Shown: positions 44,471 to 56,418 of the stretch, piece by piece
Layout of the letters: every line of letters begins with the position of its first letter
How positions within the stretch are numbered: position 1 is the first letter of the stretch
Assembly (NCBI GenBank): GCA_012656075.1
Contig: JAAKBF010000258.1
Span: 99,015-163,014 of the forward strand
Direction: 5' to 3'
From: Phytophthora hibernalis
Taxonomy: Eukaryota > Oomycota > Peronosporomycetes > Peronosporales > Peronosporaceae
Length of the DNA: 64,000 bases
Made by a program: the position numbers and the translations under genes
The notes under the pieces: model-generated
Seen by the model: only the letters and a program-made list of their open reading frames with translations
Told to the model about the DNA's origin: nothing
Database searches by the model: none

Positions 44471-46506
44471 TTACTTGCTAACAACCTCGAGTACGTTTTG
44501 CGTGTAGCCAGGAGACGGGTCTTGAATTGCAACTGTGTTTAGCAGCTGACGGTGGCGATGGATGGCGGCGTTGAGAGCACCGGCGCTATGCAGTCGCTGG
44601 AGATGCTTGAGAACGGCGCTGGAGCCACATGAGGTGATGCGTTGACTTCAGGTACGTCAGAACGGCACCCTCAGCGTTTACCAACCTCCAGCACTCGATC
44701 ACGGTAGTCTGCAGCGTCTTGGTTGAGGACGAAGCCGTCTGTGAGGAAAAGCTCCATGAATGCAACGAGAAGCTTTGCCTTGCTGTTTTGAAGCCCCCAG
44801 TTTCCAGCGTGGCTCGAGTGCATACCAGGTAAACCAAATCGTGTACAGGTGCGTTACAGATCCTCTGCGCTGTTTCTTCTTGGGTGTACTCACATTCGAT
44901 GTGTCTTCCGCTAGCTGGTTCCGTTCGCAGCTGGTTCCTTTTGTTCGTAGCTGGAGCAGGATCGCCGTTCAGCTTTGCCTCAAGCATGTCCATGCGCGCG
45001 TCTTGTCGCTTGGAATTGTCGATAATGTGTTTAATGACAGCGGCTTGGTGATCGATGATCTTCTGCTCATGGCTTGGGTACTTGGTTTAATTTCGTGGTC
45101 GCTTGGTGGTGGAGCAAACTGAGATTTGTTCGTACAGGAAGCTGCTGATTCGACAAGGTGAGTCGACCACGCGAGAAGGTCTGCCAACGAGCAGCCAGCG
45201 AGTACGACGCAAGATTCGAGGCGCTTCACGGCCGGACTCTTCGGACTCAAGGCCTTCAATACGGGGTAATGACGGACGACGAACGCAGTAAGGACGTCAA
45301 GGACCTTCTCGTTGACGTTGAAGCTCTCTGTCCCAAGCTGTGAGCACGTCGCGAACAGAGCACGCCGGAGCTTACCGATGGTCTCCAGCGTATCGGAGTC
45401 GAAGCTGGAGAGGACTTGGAGCGGGACATCAGTCGTGGGTTTATATCGCTAAGTACCTTGGCAATCATGTGATCTTCTCTGCTGGTGTTGAAAATGTAGT
45501 TGAAGCCTTTGTTTGTCGTGCTCAGGTTCCACGATCCGCGGTCGAATATCCAGCGCGCAGTCATCATCTCGCAGCCATTGGCATGCTGAGCCCGCCGCGG
45601 CGGAAGGAATGCGACGTCAGCATGGATGATACACCAGCGGCAGGTGCAACGCGGTCCAGCACGCGGTTAACATGCGCGTAAATCGTCGGCGTCCTGTTCA
45701 CACGAGGAACAGCGGTTGGAGTCGCAAGGCCGAGGGTCGCTGGCGGTGCGTTGAGGAGCTCTACGAGCGGCACATCAGGGGACAGCGTGACAGGAGTTTG
45801 CTCGGCTTGGTCTGAGAGATTCTCGATGAGAACTGCGCACGGCGCGGCTTGGACGATCAGTGCGAGAGCGACGGCGAGCAGGGGCACGTGCCAAAGTCAG
45901 CATCAGGGAAGAGTGACAGCCCTTGCTCTTCGGACGTCTTCACGCGGACAAGTCGGAGGAAGAATACGTCGGCGGCATCGATGGAGACGTTTCGTTTCCG
46001 GATCATGGACAAATCTGACGCCCGTCCGAAAAGGTACCAGAGGAGACACAGGAGAGCAGCATCTTGGTAGTCACTTTCCAAACTTGCATTGCTATACAAA
46101 TACACAATCATTCTTTTCAAGTCAGCTTTGGTACATGGTGGAGCTTTCGATACAAAACCACCACCATTTCTTTTCAAGCAGAACTTATCAAGAGTCTTTC
46201 CCATTTTAAGCAGCCGCGATTCTAGCGATTAGGAAATTGCTCTAGAAGCCAAATCTTTGCTTGACGATAGTACTGCATTGCAGTGTTTCGTGCTAGCACT
46301 TTGCCCTTCTTTCCTTCGCTAAATGCAAGATACATACCAAACTTATCCATGACACACACAAAACTTCTTCCGCTCTCGTCTGCCTCTTTGCATTTCCGTA
46401 TATACTCCTCCTCAACTTCCTCACCCTTCAGAAACTTGGAAAACGCTGCGATAGCAGTCACCTTTGCACGTAGTGTATTGCCGGGCTGTAGTTCCTCCAA
46501 ACCCAT
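44471..46506 (-). pseudogene. Crypton-like tyrosine recombinase, copy 2 (frameshifted)
   Basis: Start ATG at 46506-46504. The N-domain (LRAKVTAIAAFSKFL) parallels copy 1. Then come LLWYLFGRASD (catalytic Arg), LTSHSFRRGG (HxxR), and FDRGSWNLSTTNKGFNYIF with the presumed Tyr. A coiled-coil tail (DARMDMLEAKL) and a C-terminal CGSSAVLKHLQRLHSAGALN match copy 1's end. The last frame stops at 44473-44471. Frames break at about 46215, 45870, 45565, 45260 and 44640. The catalytic residues are still coded. Confidence 0.8.
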
Positions 46507-46511
46507 AGTAG

Positions 46512-46618
46512 TGGTCCGATAGTGGTCCGATAAAATATGAAAGTGATACGCCCAACACTTGAAAATCGTAACAGCGTACACATATTTTACGTTTTTATCG
46601 GACTTGATACGTCCGATC
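46512..46618. promoter_or_regulatory. Cluster of GGTCCGATA sites directly upstream of the recombinase start
   Basis: TGGTCCGATA occurs at 46512-46521 and 46523-46532, TATCGGAC at 46596-46603 and GTCCGATC at 46611-46618. A further TATGGTCCGATA is at 46749-46760. Together with 43539-43549 and 43695-43704 they lie at both sides of the gene. Likely recombinase-binding, terminal or promoter sites; inference. Confidence 0.45.
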
Positions 46619-46781
46619 GACTGGTGTAGAGGACTCACCGAGCCCTACCATATCTGATTGGTTGAAAGTAAGTGTTATCTATCATTTCATTGGCTGATAT
46701 ACATTTCTGGAATTTCATTGGCAGAATCCCACCTATACAAAATTTAAGTATGGTCCGATAAGTGATGATATTCATCCATAA

Positions 46782-47197
46782 CATAATTTATTCTGGACAC
46801 TCCACCACATAATTTATGGCGCCCAGTCTTCGTCCTAGTAAAGTCGTTCAAGCTATCAAATCCGTTGTCAAGAGTTTCTAAGCGAGGCGCTACGTAGTAT
46901 GTGCTTGTACTCCCACATAAACATCTCCAGTTAGATTTTCAGGTGCAATGTAACGTCAACTAGCGCTTCATTATGTATTGTTCACTGCAGTAAGATGACA
47001 TAATTTATGTTTCGATTTCAGATTGCTCATGCCATTATTTATGTCGGAGGAGGCCTCCTCAAAAATAAAAATGCCATAATCGGGCGATTATGTCATGCCT
47101 ATTTATGAGGACAGCATTAGAAAATAAATAATGCCGCACGGGAGGCAAACCTGCTGCATAAATAATGTCATGTCAAGCTAGCAGTACATCAATTATG
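46782..47197. repeat. Cluster of palindromic CATAATTTATG-type words (left)
   Basis: CATAATTTATG at 46808 and 46999, variants at 46782, 47033 (CATTATTTATG), 47157 (CATAAATAATG) and 47187. The same word recurs at 49067, 49097 and 49135. No gene in this stretch. The pattern resembles subterminal transposase-binding repeats. Confidence 0.5.
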
Positions 47198-48117
47198 TCA
47201 TTATGACAGCTATGACCTACGTTGCAGTTGCTAGTCCATCTACAGTGCTGGCATCCCAATAACTACAGGAGTTGTTCCAGCGTGATCGGGCGCAGGCCGC
47301 TGCGAGCGTATGCGAGCTACGCTAAAGAATCGCTCAACCACATTGGAGGTTGGTTATTTTTACGCAACTGCGTGAAAATAGCTTTGAGACTAGGAGGGAA
47401 AGATGAAACCAACGCGAAGGATAGGAGCGGTAGGAGCGTTAGGAACGTTAGTTTCAACTTTCTCGTTCGGATTAACCCGCCACGCCACACCCTGGCAGTG
47501 AAGGGCTACAATGCAAGCGTTCAAATTGCGCTGGTGTGGCGAAGCGCCTAATAAGATTAGCGGACCGGCTACGAGAAAGACGGGTCAAAGATGAGAAAAG
47601 CACTATCGCCGATTCCGCTAAAGAAGCTTGGATGTCTCACGGACTATGCGTCCACGTCATGGGTTGATGTCGGAGGGGCGAGATCAAGTGAGATAAAGAA
47701 GATGGTACCGCAGATGAGTCCAGATCGACCTCGATCGGTGTGTCGGAATCTCCCGATTGACGATCGTGGCTCGATCGCTGAGTCAGCTGATCGTTCCTCG
47801 ATCGCCCATCGATCGAAACACTTCGATCGCTCTTCGATCGTAACACCCCGATCGCTCTTCGATCGAGGATCCATCGATCGACCAGCTGTCTTTCAAGATC
47901 GGGTGAAGGCGACCTCGACGAGTGTACGAAGACATGGGTAAGAGCGGCGGCAGGTGATACGCAAGGCATCTAAGTGGAGTTCAGACTAAGTGTTTGGCTG
48001 AGATAGACATAACCATAAATCAGACTCGAATTTGCACTGAACATCGCAAGTGCCTTCCAGACGGAAGAACATTGGCCCCATAAGGTGTTTGCATACTAGC
48101 GTTAGTAGATCTAGTGT
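47198..48117. other. No supported gene; CGATCG-rich patch
   Basis: Between 47722 and 47885 CGATCG or GATCG words occur every 10-15 bases. More follow in the adjoining LTR. The open frames over it are serine/arginine-rich by-products. Confidence 0.4.
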
Positions 48118-48629
48118 TGTAGCGTAAGGATCGGATAACACATTGGCCGACCTTCCTACGCCTAAGTCTCTATCGTTCTAGTGCATACCTCGATCGACTC
48201 GATTACTGCTTGGCCGTCGATCGTCTTCGAACACTCGTCAACTCAAGTCCCGCTATTGGAAGCAGCAAGCACCCAAAGGAAAGGAAAAGAAAGGAAAACA
48301 ACGCCCCACAAGGCATCCCCAGGCTTCGGATCAAGTCCAAGCCCTCGATCGACTCTCGACAACACCCGATCGAGCCATATACTCGGCTGTAGCGTGAAGA
48401 CTTCCGCGCTACTCCACCCCTGTCCCCGCGTCCCGCCAGGACGTTCAAGACTTCTTGTCACTGCAATCTTCGGAGTCCGAGAGAGCAGATCCAGCCCACC
48501 AACGGGTACACAAGGTGAGACCAAGTTCAGCAGATCACGGATCATCGGGGGACCCCTCCGTTAGTTGGTGTCTGGGCGCAGTGGGAAGTCGGATCTGGCC
48601 TTAACAGGATTTTGGCTGATCCCGCTACA
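48118..48629 (+). repeat. Isolated LTR (probably 5' LTR of a lost Gypsy element)
   Basis: Starts TGTAGCG and ends CGCTACA, a perfect 7-base terminal inverted repeat with TG...CA. Six bases later TGGCGACAGCACG could be a primer binding site. No partner LTR and no matching duplication are seen, so the rest of the element is deleted. Confidence 0.55.
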
Positions 48630-48967
48630 CCACACTGGCGACAGCACGCCCCCTGAATCGACTTAACGACGACGACAGAAATGGTTGAATGTTGCGCAGC
48701 ATATCGCACTGCTGCTAGGCGATGGCGCTTCTGTGAGCGCTCGACAAAGGAACCCTCATCGCCTTCATCGGACGGCTCTGGTGTTGTACTCGGAGAGAAT
48801 GGCTGTAGCGCGGCCATCTCGACCCAGATAAGTCTGCTGGTCTTGCCGCGCATGACACGAACGCAGCCTGACTCGAAGTCAGGGCTGTGAACAATGTCAG
48901 CTCTTGAACCTGTTGCACAAAGTTGTTAGAATTAATATTAGTATATTACGGGAGCATAGCATGTATC

Positions 48968-49004
48968 ACGGCGAGCCTACCAAGAATCTTGGTAGGCTCG
49001 CCGT
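48968..49004. other. 37-base near-perfect palindrome
   Basis: ACGGCGAGCCTACCAAGA (48968-48985), one base, then its exact reverse complement (48987-49004). GC-rich within AT-rich DNA. Could be a hairpin terminator, an element end or a recombination site. Confidence 0.85.
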
Positions 49005-49066
49005 TGGTCCAAGATATTAATAGTTCTCACCTTTTTCTTCAATGAAATATTGGGTAATATTTCAAA

Positions 49067-49147
49067 CATAAATTATGACATTGAGTAGACTCGCTGCATA
49101 AATTATGATAAATGCTGGGTCAACAGCCAGCAATACATTTATTTATG
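49067..49147. repeat. Cluster of palindromic CATAAATTATG words (right)
   Basis: CATAAATTATG at 49067-49077 and 49097-49107, ATTTATTTATG near 49137. Counterpart of the cluster at 46.8-47.2 kb. Confidence 0.5.
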
Positions 49148-49149
49148 AT

Positions 49150-50230
49150 ACATGTATGATGGACCATTATTGTTATGGCCATGCTATTTCGGCGGCCCTG
49201 GCGGGCTGTTGGCCCGCTTTCTGTTCTTTTGTTTTAATCCAGATGGTTTCCATGCGTTGACGACGTTAATACAACAGTGAACGGCAACGTAATCTTTGTT
49301 TTTGGGTTTTGTTTTCTGTTTGCCTGCACTGAGGTATTTAACAGATCCTCCTATTAGAACTATGAGCATGAAAATTCGCTAATTTCTCCTGAAGTCGATT
49401 TATGGTGGAAGTCAACGATTCACATTGTAAACAAGGCTATAATAGTGCCCAGGCGAGCTCTGAAATTCAAATGAAATGGTGGTGAGCTGTTTTGATTAAA
49501 ACACGTATCAGCATCATGTTTCTACAGTTGAGGCTTTCACCGCGTTTGCGGAGGCTCGCCGCTTGAGCCCGCCATTTGGAAGCTACCAGTACGCCAAATG
49601 TTGTAATTGCTTTTAGAAGAATGGGTTTTAAAATCGTGGTGGTCCAGCGTAGGGAGACGAACATGAGGAGCGGTGAATTGTAGTTACGTTTCATCAAGAT
49701 ACTCAGGTTGAAACATATCGACGGAGGGCTGCTAATTGAGTGCATGTAGTTTCCTAGTTTTGCGTTGAAAATGTATAATTCTGCCGGACAACAGAACCAC
49801 CCACGTCGCGATGTGTGCTCTACAGAGTCCCAGCCATGTTGTCTTGACCATGTTCATATCCTGGTTGCACGTACCGGTATACGAGTTGGCCGCTACAAAA
49901 TAGCAAAGTGAATATAGTGCGGTCGATGGAGCCGGCTTCTATTGTTATAATTGGAAGGAAACTTTCATAGATGTTGCGTGAACATTGAACTAGCACGCCA
50001 CAGGCTTTTTTGACTTTATTAGTGATTGGAGTGAGTTTGGCTCATGTCAATGTCGTGGTCTCTAAATTTCAGTCGTAGTCACTCACGATTCGGGGGCTTG
50101 CCGACAACGGCGCAAGAAGTCGAAGCTGCATTGTATTTTCTCCACTGCCGGGGTATCCGGGCGTGGGGGCTTAATATTGTTGCAATGAGGGCTTCACCAG
50201 CATTTTCGACGCCATCCGCTATGTCCGTTG
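49150..50230. other. No supported gene
   Basis: Two minus-strand open frames (49184-49369 and 49467-49745) have no recognisable motif. Confidence 0.4.
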
Positions 50231-50234
50231 GCTA

Positions 50235-50983
50235 CTTAACCTTGTGTAGCGCTCAACAGCGTCTGATTTCCATCTCCCAAACAGTTTTAATGCTAGGCTA
50301 TGAAACGCCGCGTCGAAAAGCGCTGTAGCTCCGCCACTTCGGGAGAGACGCATATTCGTGAGCGTCACAGCCCGCCAGGTGGGCAGCGTGCTTGATTGCT
50401 CTCACCACATCCCGCACTTGCCAATTGCGCGTTGCGTCGACTTTGCACAATAATTCTTCTGCATCGATTCCGAGTGCTTCGTGATGCTGCACAAGATACC
50501 ATGTTGCTAAGACCAGACAGCACCATCGATGCCCTGACTTAGCTATATCTGGTGAGGTGCCCATACCAAACGGATCGGACTTGCTTCCGCGGAAACGTAG
50601 CGCAGTGGAGACCTTGGATATCGTGTGGGTTTCATCTCCGCCCTCGTCGACGAATTTTACATCCGCTCGCCGAATCGCGAAGTGGTGTACCTTGGAACCT
50701 TGAGCAAGGTATTCGGATCTTCTCAAAAGAAAGAAGAAGTCCAGCACCGAAGCCCCCATATGACTCGGTGCTGGGCATCTGAGAAATCGAGGTACTCGTG
50801 CAAGTGTTTGAAGATTTTGGTTGTAACCGGAGATTTGGGCTTGCTGGGTGGGTCAGTTCTACGCATCCCCGTGACTGCGAGGTGATGGCCAGGCAGAAGT
50901 CCGACGTTGTAGCCGAGTGTTCGCCTATGATGCCACGCGACGTGGCTGACTTTCGAGAGCACGGTTGAGGCAGAGTTTCTCAC
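50235..50983 (-). pseudogene. DIRS tyrosine recombinase (frameshifted)
   Basis: The N-domain reads VSHVAWHHRRTLGYNVGLL, then IFKHLHEYLDFSDAQHRVIW. FFFLLRRSEYLA holds the first catalytic Arg. Near 50320 an extra C splits the second catalytic box, seen as SLRSGGATALFD only after a frame change; the preceding His appears to be Ala. GRWKSDAVERYTR supplies the nucleophilic Tyr near 50245. Inactive. Confidence 0.8.
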
Positions 50984-51195
50984 CCCAGCTTTTCCCCAAC
51001 CATAGGGCCAACAATACGTGGCGAAGAGGGCAAGCTGGTACGAGTGTCTTTGGGGGTCTTCTGGTAGCCACTTCGGGAATCGCAGCTGCTCGCACCATTC
51101 ACTCCACTGCGACCACGTGCTCTCGTACTTGGTCTAAGACGTCGTGGCCAGCGACTTGGATTGCAGCGATTCGAGAAGTTGATGTAGATTTTCCT

Positions 51196-51970
51196 TCATT
51201 CTTGCGGCACTGGTGGCTGCATCCATGACGAGGAAAAATTAGTCCAGCGAGATAGGAAATGTTCGGTCCATGCTCGAGAAGCTGCATACGCCATCCAGTT
51301 TGTCGACCCAGGAATGTGATCGGCTAATACTCGAAGATTGAAATACGCTTCTGCTAGCCCGATCGCTCGATTAATTTCTTGGCTGAACCCGTTATGTGAG
51401 GGCAACCGATTGCACCAGCTCACTGCTGCAGCATTATCACTCCAGCATTTGATGTGGAGCGTACGTCCACCAGATTGGGAACTCCATTTAGTCCCCAGGC
51501 CCACACCGCGAAAGCTATACACAGGTGTTCCGTGGCGTTGATGGAAAATCCGTCTTGACCGCTGTCGACTTGGTCAATGAGCGATTTCTCCTCAGCGTCA
51601 AACTTAATCTGTAGAAACGAGTTGCAGGCAGGATCAAGAACCGCTAGACCGATATTGGAAGATTCCATATAGATCTCTACGTCCGGTTTCGGCAGCTCTC
51701 CAAACATCGCAAGTGGTAATTCAGCGAAGCAGCCATGACTCAAGATGTGTTGAAACCAAACCAGGTCTGATTTCGCCCCTGCTGACAGTTGGATTCTGCC
51801 GAACCATGGTGCTGAGTTACACTGCGACTGTAGTCTTTGATAAAAAGGCTTGGCTGTTCGTAGGCAGGTAGCAACGTGGCGAAGCGAGCCCAGTAACTTG
51901 AATAACTCTGTTTTGGAGGCGTTACCGCGCTTCTGCACCGCCATGACACGATCTTTAACGACCTTTTCAT
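51196..51970 (-). pseudogene. DIRS RNase H
   Basis: Frames code KTELFKLLGSLRHVATCLR, EIYMESSNIGLAVLDP (family T-D-A-S; the Asp reads Glu), INATEHLCIAFAVW and CWSDNAAAVSWCNRL. This is the order of the DIRS RNase H. One frameshift near 51450. Confidence 0.82.
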
Positions 51971-52038
51971 CTGGAATGGATACAGTGCATCGCTCGGTGT
52001 TCCACCTCAGACCTAGGGCAACAATTTCGACACTCCAC

Positions 52039-52900
52039 TCAGAAAATGTTCCTTTTGATTGAGCGTGGCCCTAACACAGCGAACATTGCGTGGCGTAAAG
52101 TAGCTTCAGCCAGTTCTAGCCGGTCGTTGACGTCCGGCTCGACCAAGATATGATCGTCGACCCACTCATACGGAAAGAAGGGGTCCGAGTCGCCGGAATC
52201 AGATACCGAAGCTGGCGAGTTGCTTCCCATGAGCCATGTTATTGCTCGGCCAAAGAATGCGTAGCAAGGTGGCGACCCTGACCAGCCAAAAGGAGCCGAC
52301 ATGTCTATCACGAGAATGCCGAGTTCCTTCACAGAGGCGGCCATTCTGAAAACTTGGTTAGCGCGAGTCCGGAGGTGACGAAACGCAGTTTTTACGTCTC
52401 CCTTGAGAATACGAATACGTCCAGCATGCCCGCTTGAACTAAGTTCTCGATGCGACGAGCAATAATTGCCACAGACTTGTACCTGATTTTTGGCAACAAA
52501 TGCTGCATTCACGGAGTCATCTTTTGGATAAGATAAGTCGTGAATTGTGCGAGCCTCTTCCAGCGGATCGACACCTTTCTTCTCCATAGCACCAAGAGGA
52601 CTACAAATGACTTCTGGCCATCGACCGAGAATGTCAGCGTCCACAATAAGGTATTGACCAGAGTCTTGTCCGTCACGGATGCTTCTTGTAATGGCAGGTA
52701 AATACATGACCCGTGATTCTTCGGTGGTGGAGGTCGCGGAACTGGACCTTGTTTCCATTCCACGTCGATACCGCTCACAGCAATCTGAACAAGCAGGTCA
52801 AGATGCAGGTAGCCTTCAAGAACGACTCTGTCGGTTAGGGTCGAGAGCTTTGTTGGGTCTGCTGTCCACCCTATCTGCACCACGAACAAACTATGTGGCT
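52039..52900 (-). pseudogene. DIRS reverse transcriptase
   Basis: RILKGDVKTAFRHLRTRANQ (catalytic Asp), APFGWSGSPPCYAFFGRAI and FPYEWVDDHILVE (the VDD box) lie in one 240-codon frame, 52758-52039. The upstream part, with RVVLEGYLHLDLLVQIA, is in a shifted frame to about 52900. Active-site residues are kept. Confidence 0.87.
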
Positions 52901-55609
52901 TCTTCAAGGGACATGTTGTGATTGTGGATAACGGTGGATAGTGACTCACAAGCTGCCTGATCAATGACAAACAGTGGCGATTCGTTGCTCCTCGATCGGA
53001 CGAGACCCATTCTCCGGTGCAGACTTGAAATTCTGGCTTCTGCTCGAAGTAAATACTCTTCCAGATCTGCTTGAATCCGGCGCGCCGATGCGAACGATAA
53101 TTTGATTTTTGCGTGACGACAAGGTCTCAACCAACAACCACGTACACCTTCCGCTGACCGCAACTTCGAATCTACTAAATCGGTAGGTCGTCCAGCGAAC
53201 CGGGTGCAGGATACCTTGTTGGGCTTGCTCTTTGCGTCTACGGCTGTGATACACCAAATCCTTGGTCGACAACTACCTGTGCCACCAGCAGTCAGCTGAA
53301 GACCCTCATCCGTCCGTTGAACGGTAGAATCCGCTAACTGCACACAAGTTATCTTGTCGACCTTGCTCGATGCTCGGTCCACCCGGATAGAAGTGCGCGC
53401 GAATGTTGGATGTTTGTTAAATCCAGACTGGTCTAGCTTGGGCATCACCATTGACACTGTATCACTTGAATTGATTAGGGCGTTAGCGGTAAAGGCAACT
53501 TGATATCCCGCTTCCTGATCGGCTTCGCGGGTGATCACCGACGATGACGGGGCTCGTAGGCCTTCGTTTAGTGATAATGTCGTTGCCGGACCAGTCCGAC
53601 TGAGTCATAATTGCTTGTGCTCGTTCTTCAGACCCCCGAAGCGCCTGTTAATTTTATTTTTGACGATGGACGGCAACTTCGAAGGCACAAAATGCCCGTG
53701 TTCCCTTGGACACACGCCATCCTCATCCTTAGCCCATCCCGCTTGAGAAAGATAACGCATGCACAATTTACGCGGGTTTCCCGAAGCAGGATCAACCTGC
53801 ACTGGTAATTTCCGGAGAACTTTCTTGGGGATCCGGCCGACGCGCTTCTTTCCATCATTGTTGCGGTCACAATGGCGCTGAAAACCTGAAGTTGCTTGGC
53901 CTATCCGATCGTGCAGATCTAGGCTGGATCTCGTGTCGAACATCATCCACTTGGCGATGTACTTTGATGAACATCACATCCCGTAGCAATCTGTCGTCTG
54001 TTGAACAGCGCCGAAGAATTGATCGGAGCTCTCACCTTCGTCCGCCGCACCACGGAAGTCTTCTAGCACATCATTTACCCAGTACACCAAGCTGGAAAGA
54101 TCGTTGGGCGCACACGAAACCTGCGCCAGAGTATGGTCGATAAACTTGATGATATCCTCAACTAGTCCGACCAGCTCGGCACTCAGAACTCGCGGATGTA
54201 AGTGAGAAAAACTCTGGCGGAATCAACAACATCTTCAATTCGTGTCGCTGGTGTTTCCGCGCGAATTCCGCCGTCGCAGACAGATTGTCGTAGTTTGACC
54301 CGCCTGACGCGAGACAGGTCACTCGTTCATCACGCGACAATCTAGCAAAGTGCCTGATGGACAGATCACCCGAGCCAAAACGAAAATCGTACACCCGTGT
54401 ACAGACACCAGGTGCAGCCTTGAACTCCTCGTGCTCGGACCGAACCAAACTTCTACAAAAAGTGGCTGACTTACCTTTATGCTTCTCCGACGTGATTCGA
54501 TCATGGACGAGCATTTGCTCTTCAGACGGAGCAAACGCGTATTTTGATGTGTGCTTGGTTTTTGATACGGAAGCCGGTTTCTTCGCTCTGCTAGGCATTT
54601 CATCCCCGCCTCCGCGTTTTCCTTCGGACCTTAGCTTTTGCATCGGTTCGAAGAGAGAGAAAACGCTCCAAGAGGTCGGGGTCATCACTACTCAGCTTTT
54701 CCAGTATCAACACATCTTGATCCAGGGTATCCCGAAAGCGTTGACGTTTAGCTGTGGAAGTATCATCGGCATCTTCAGCAAAATTGGTGGTGTGAATTCG
54801 CTTCGTACCGCAAGCCTCCGTGTTGGATGACCTTGTTACTCCATTGGCATGCTCTCGATGGTCTTGAGGCGAGTCATCATCGTCCACAAACGGGTCAAAT
54901 AGATCTTGTATCTCTTGTCCGGTCCCGCGAGACATGGAGGGTGAACGGGAGGGTGGAGGTGGTATCGGAATCCGGCAGAATGAACTGCCCACGCTCTGTG
55001 GCACCGGTGCCACACCTCCGTCGACGAAATAAGCAAAATCAACCGCGTGCTGGAGAGGAATCCATCGACACATTTTGCTACCAACGGGACGACTCTCCTC
55101 GCTCATCACATTGTCCAGTATGATTGACACCTTGTTGGAAGCGGCTTAACCACCCTGGCCGAGGACTCGACGTAGCATAGTCTGTTCGACAGCCTCTGGG
55201 TCACTCGATCCCCACTCATCGCTCCGAAACTCGATGTCCTCTAGCAGAAGGGCGACCACTGGTGACACCACGGACACTGAGCCGATCGCCACCAGAAATT
55301 GCTGACCACAACGGTTATGCGATTCGTCTCGACGGCCACAACTTGTCCGTAGTGAGCTTCGGCGTCTAGCTTGACGCGAATAGGTCGTCTGAGCAGGGAG
55401 GTTTGGCGTGATTGGGTTACTTCGCTTGCTCGGACCACATGTCGCTTGGCGATGCCACGAGCTACGCTGCCTTCTCCGCCTTCCAGGTCGCGAAACGTCA
55501 CATCTTCCGAGCCCAGGTGTAAAACCTTAGCGTAGAACGGAAGTTCCGCCTCGAACTCCACCACTTCAGGTGTCAGGTGGAGGAAGGAGCGGGTAGTAAG
55601 ACGGACCAT
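52901..55609 (-). pseudogene. DIRS gag-like and linker ORFs
   Basis: The ATG at 55609 opens VRLTTRSFLHLTPEVVEFEA, a basic/acidic domain ending near 55241. Further broken frames include KHTSKYAFAPSEEQMLVHDR (about 54550) and a Cys/His-containing LCMRYLSQAGWAKDEDGVC (about 53770), which may bind nucleic acid. The S/R-rich frame 53538-52891 leads into RT. Assignment to gag is by position. Confidence 0.6.
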
Positions 55610-56418
55610 GATCCGGAGTGTTGATAGCTGAAAACTGAGATCACGTGGGCTTAAGCGGCAGAAGGAGAATCTAAAACTAACGCTACGACTGCTACAAGCG
55701 GCAACTGCTCCTAGCTACAACACTGCGTTGGTTTCATCTTCCGCTCTCTCTCATAAGTTATTTTCACCTTGCACGTGAAAATATCCAGGTAGCAAGTTGA
55801 AGTTGACCGAGACGGATCATTGATATACCGTAATCCCCTGTCAGAAGCGTCAGCTCTTTTCAGCCAATAGCTGATCTAGAAACAGTAGCGGCTACTCGAG
55901 CTCTCAGCCAGCAGCAGAGAAAGCATTGACTACTTACATTAATATACAGTAGCCAAAGAGCAGAAACTGAAAGCGTTGAGCAAAATATACTTATGTTATG
56001 GCTAACGCCAGGCTTCACTTGTTACACATAAACGCTTGGAGTCCAACGAGTGCTGAGTGGATGCTGCGACATCAATACTGAAGCTTTCGGTGATCCACTT
56101 CGAATGCTTTGTTTCCATCTCCGTCGTGGCATAGCACGTTCCGCGTTTGAACGAAATATGCCATGTCTTCGTCTAATTGCTTGGCTTCGTCGTCGCTACA
56201 GCTCTGCATTAGGTTCACCGCAAACTGTCGTTGCTTGTTTCGACTGGTGATAGAACCTGCCACACATTAAACTGTTAACTCTTTGGTTCAGAAAGGATCG
56301 TAAAAAACAGCCCGTTTCACCCTGCGTTGGTTGAGTATCGCCCGGCGAAGAGTTGGATGCGTTCTTCCGTAATGCCACAAAGGCGATATGAATAAAGTTT
56401 GAGCTTGAATTCGGCGCT
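55610..56418. other. No clear gene; possible tail of the coiled-coil gene
   Basis: An open frame at 56196-56438 (-) could extend the neighbouring coiled-coil protein. Otherwise AT-rich spacer. Confidence 0.35.

Larger units (their letters stand above)
50235..55609 (-). mobile_element. DIRS-type tyrosine-recombinase retrotransposon (decayed)
   Basis: On the minus strand the order is gag-like region, RT, RNase H, tyrosine recombinase: the DIRS/Ngaro layout, without integrase or aspartic protease. Terminal repeats were not delimited. Frames are broken throughout. No methyltransferase domain is seen, which some DIRS elements carry. Confidence 0.85.

Noticed and set aside
48118..48629. Solo LTR with target duplication
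   Set aside because: No matching 5-base repeat on both sides; a PBS-like sequence follows, so a deleted 5' end is more likely.
50044..50328. Plus-strand ORF near the DIRS recombinase
   Set aside because: Shadow of the minus-strand recombinase frame.
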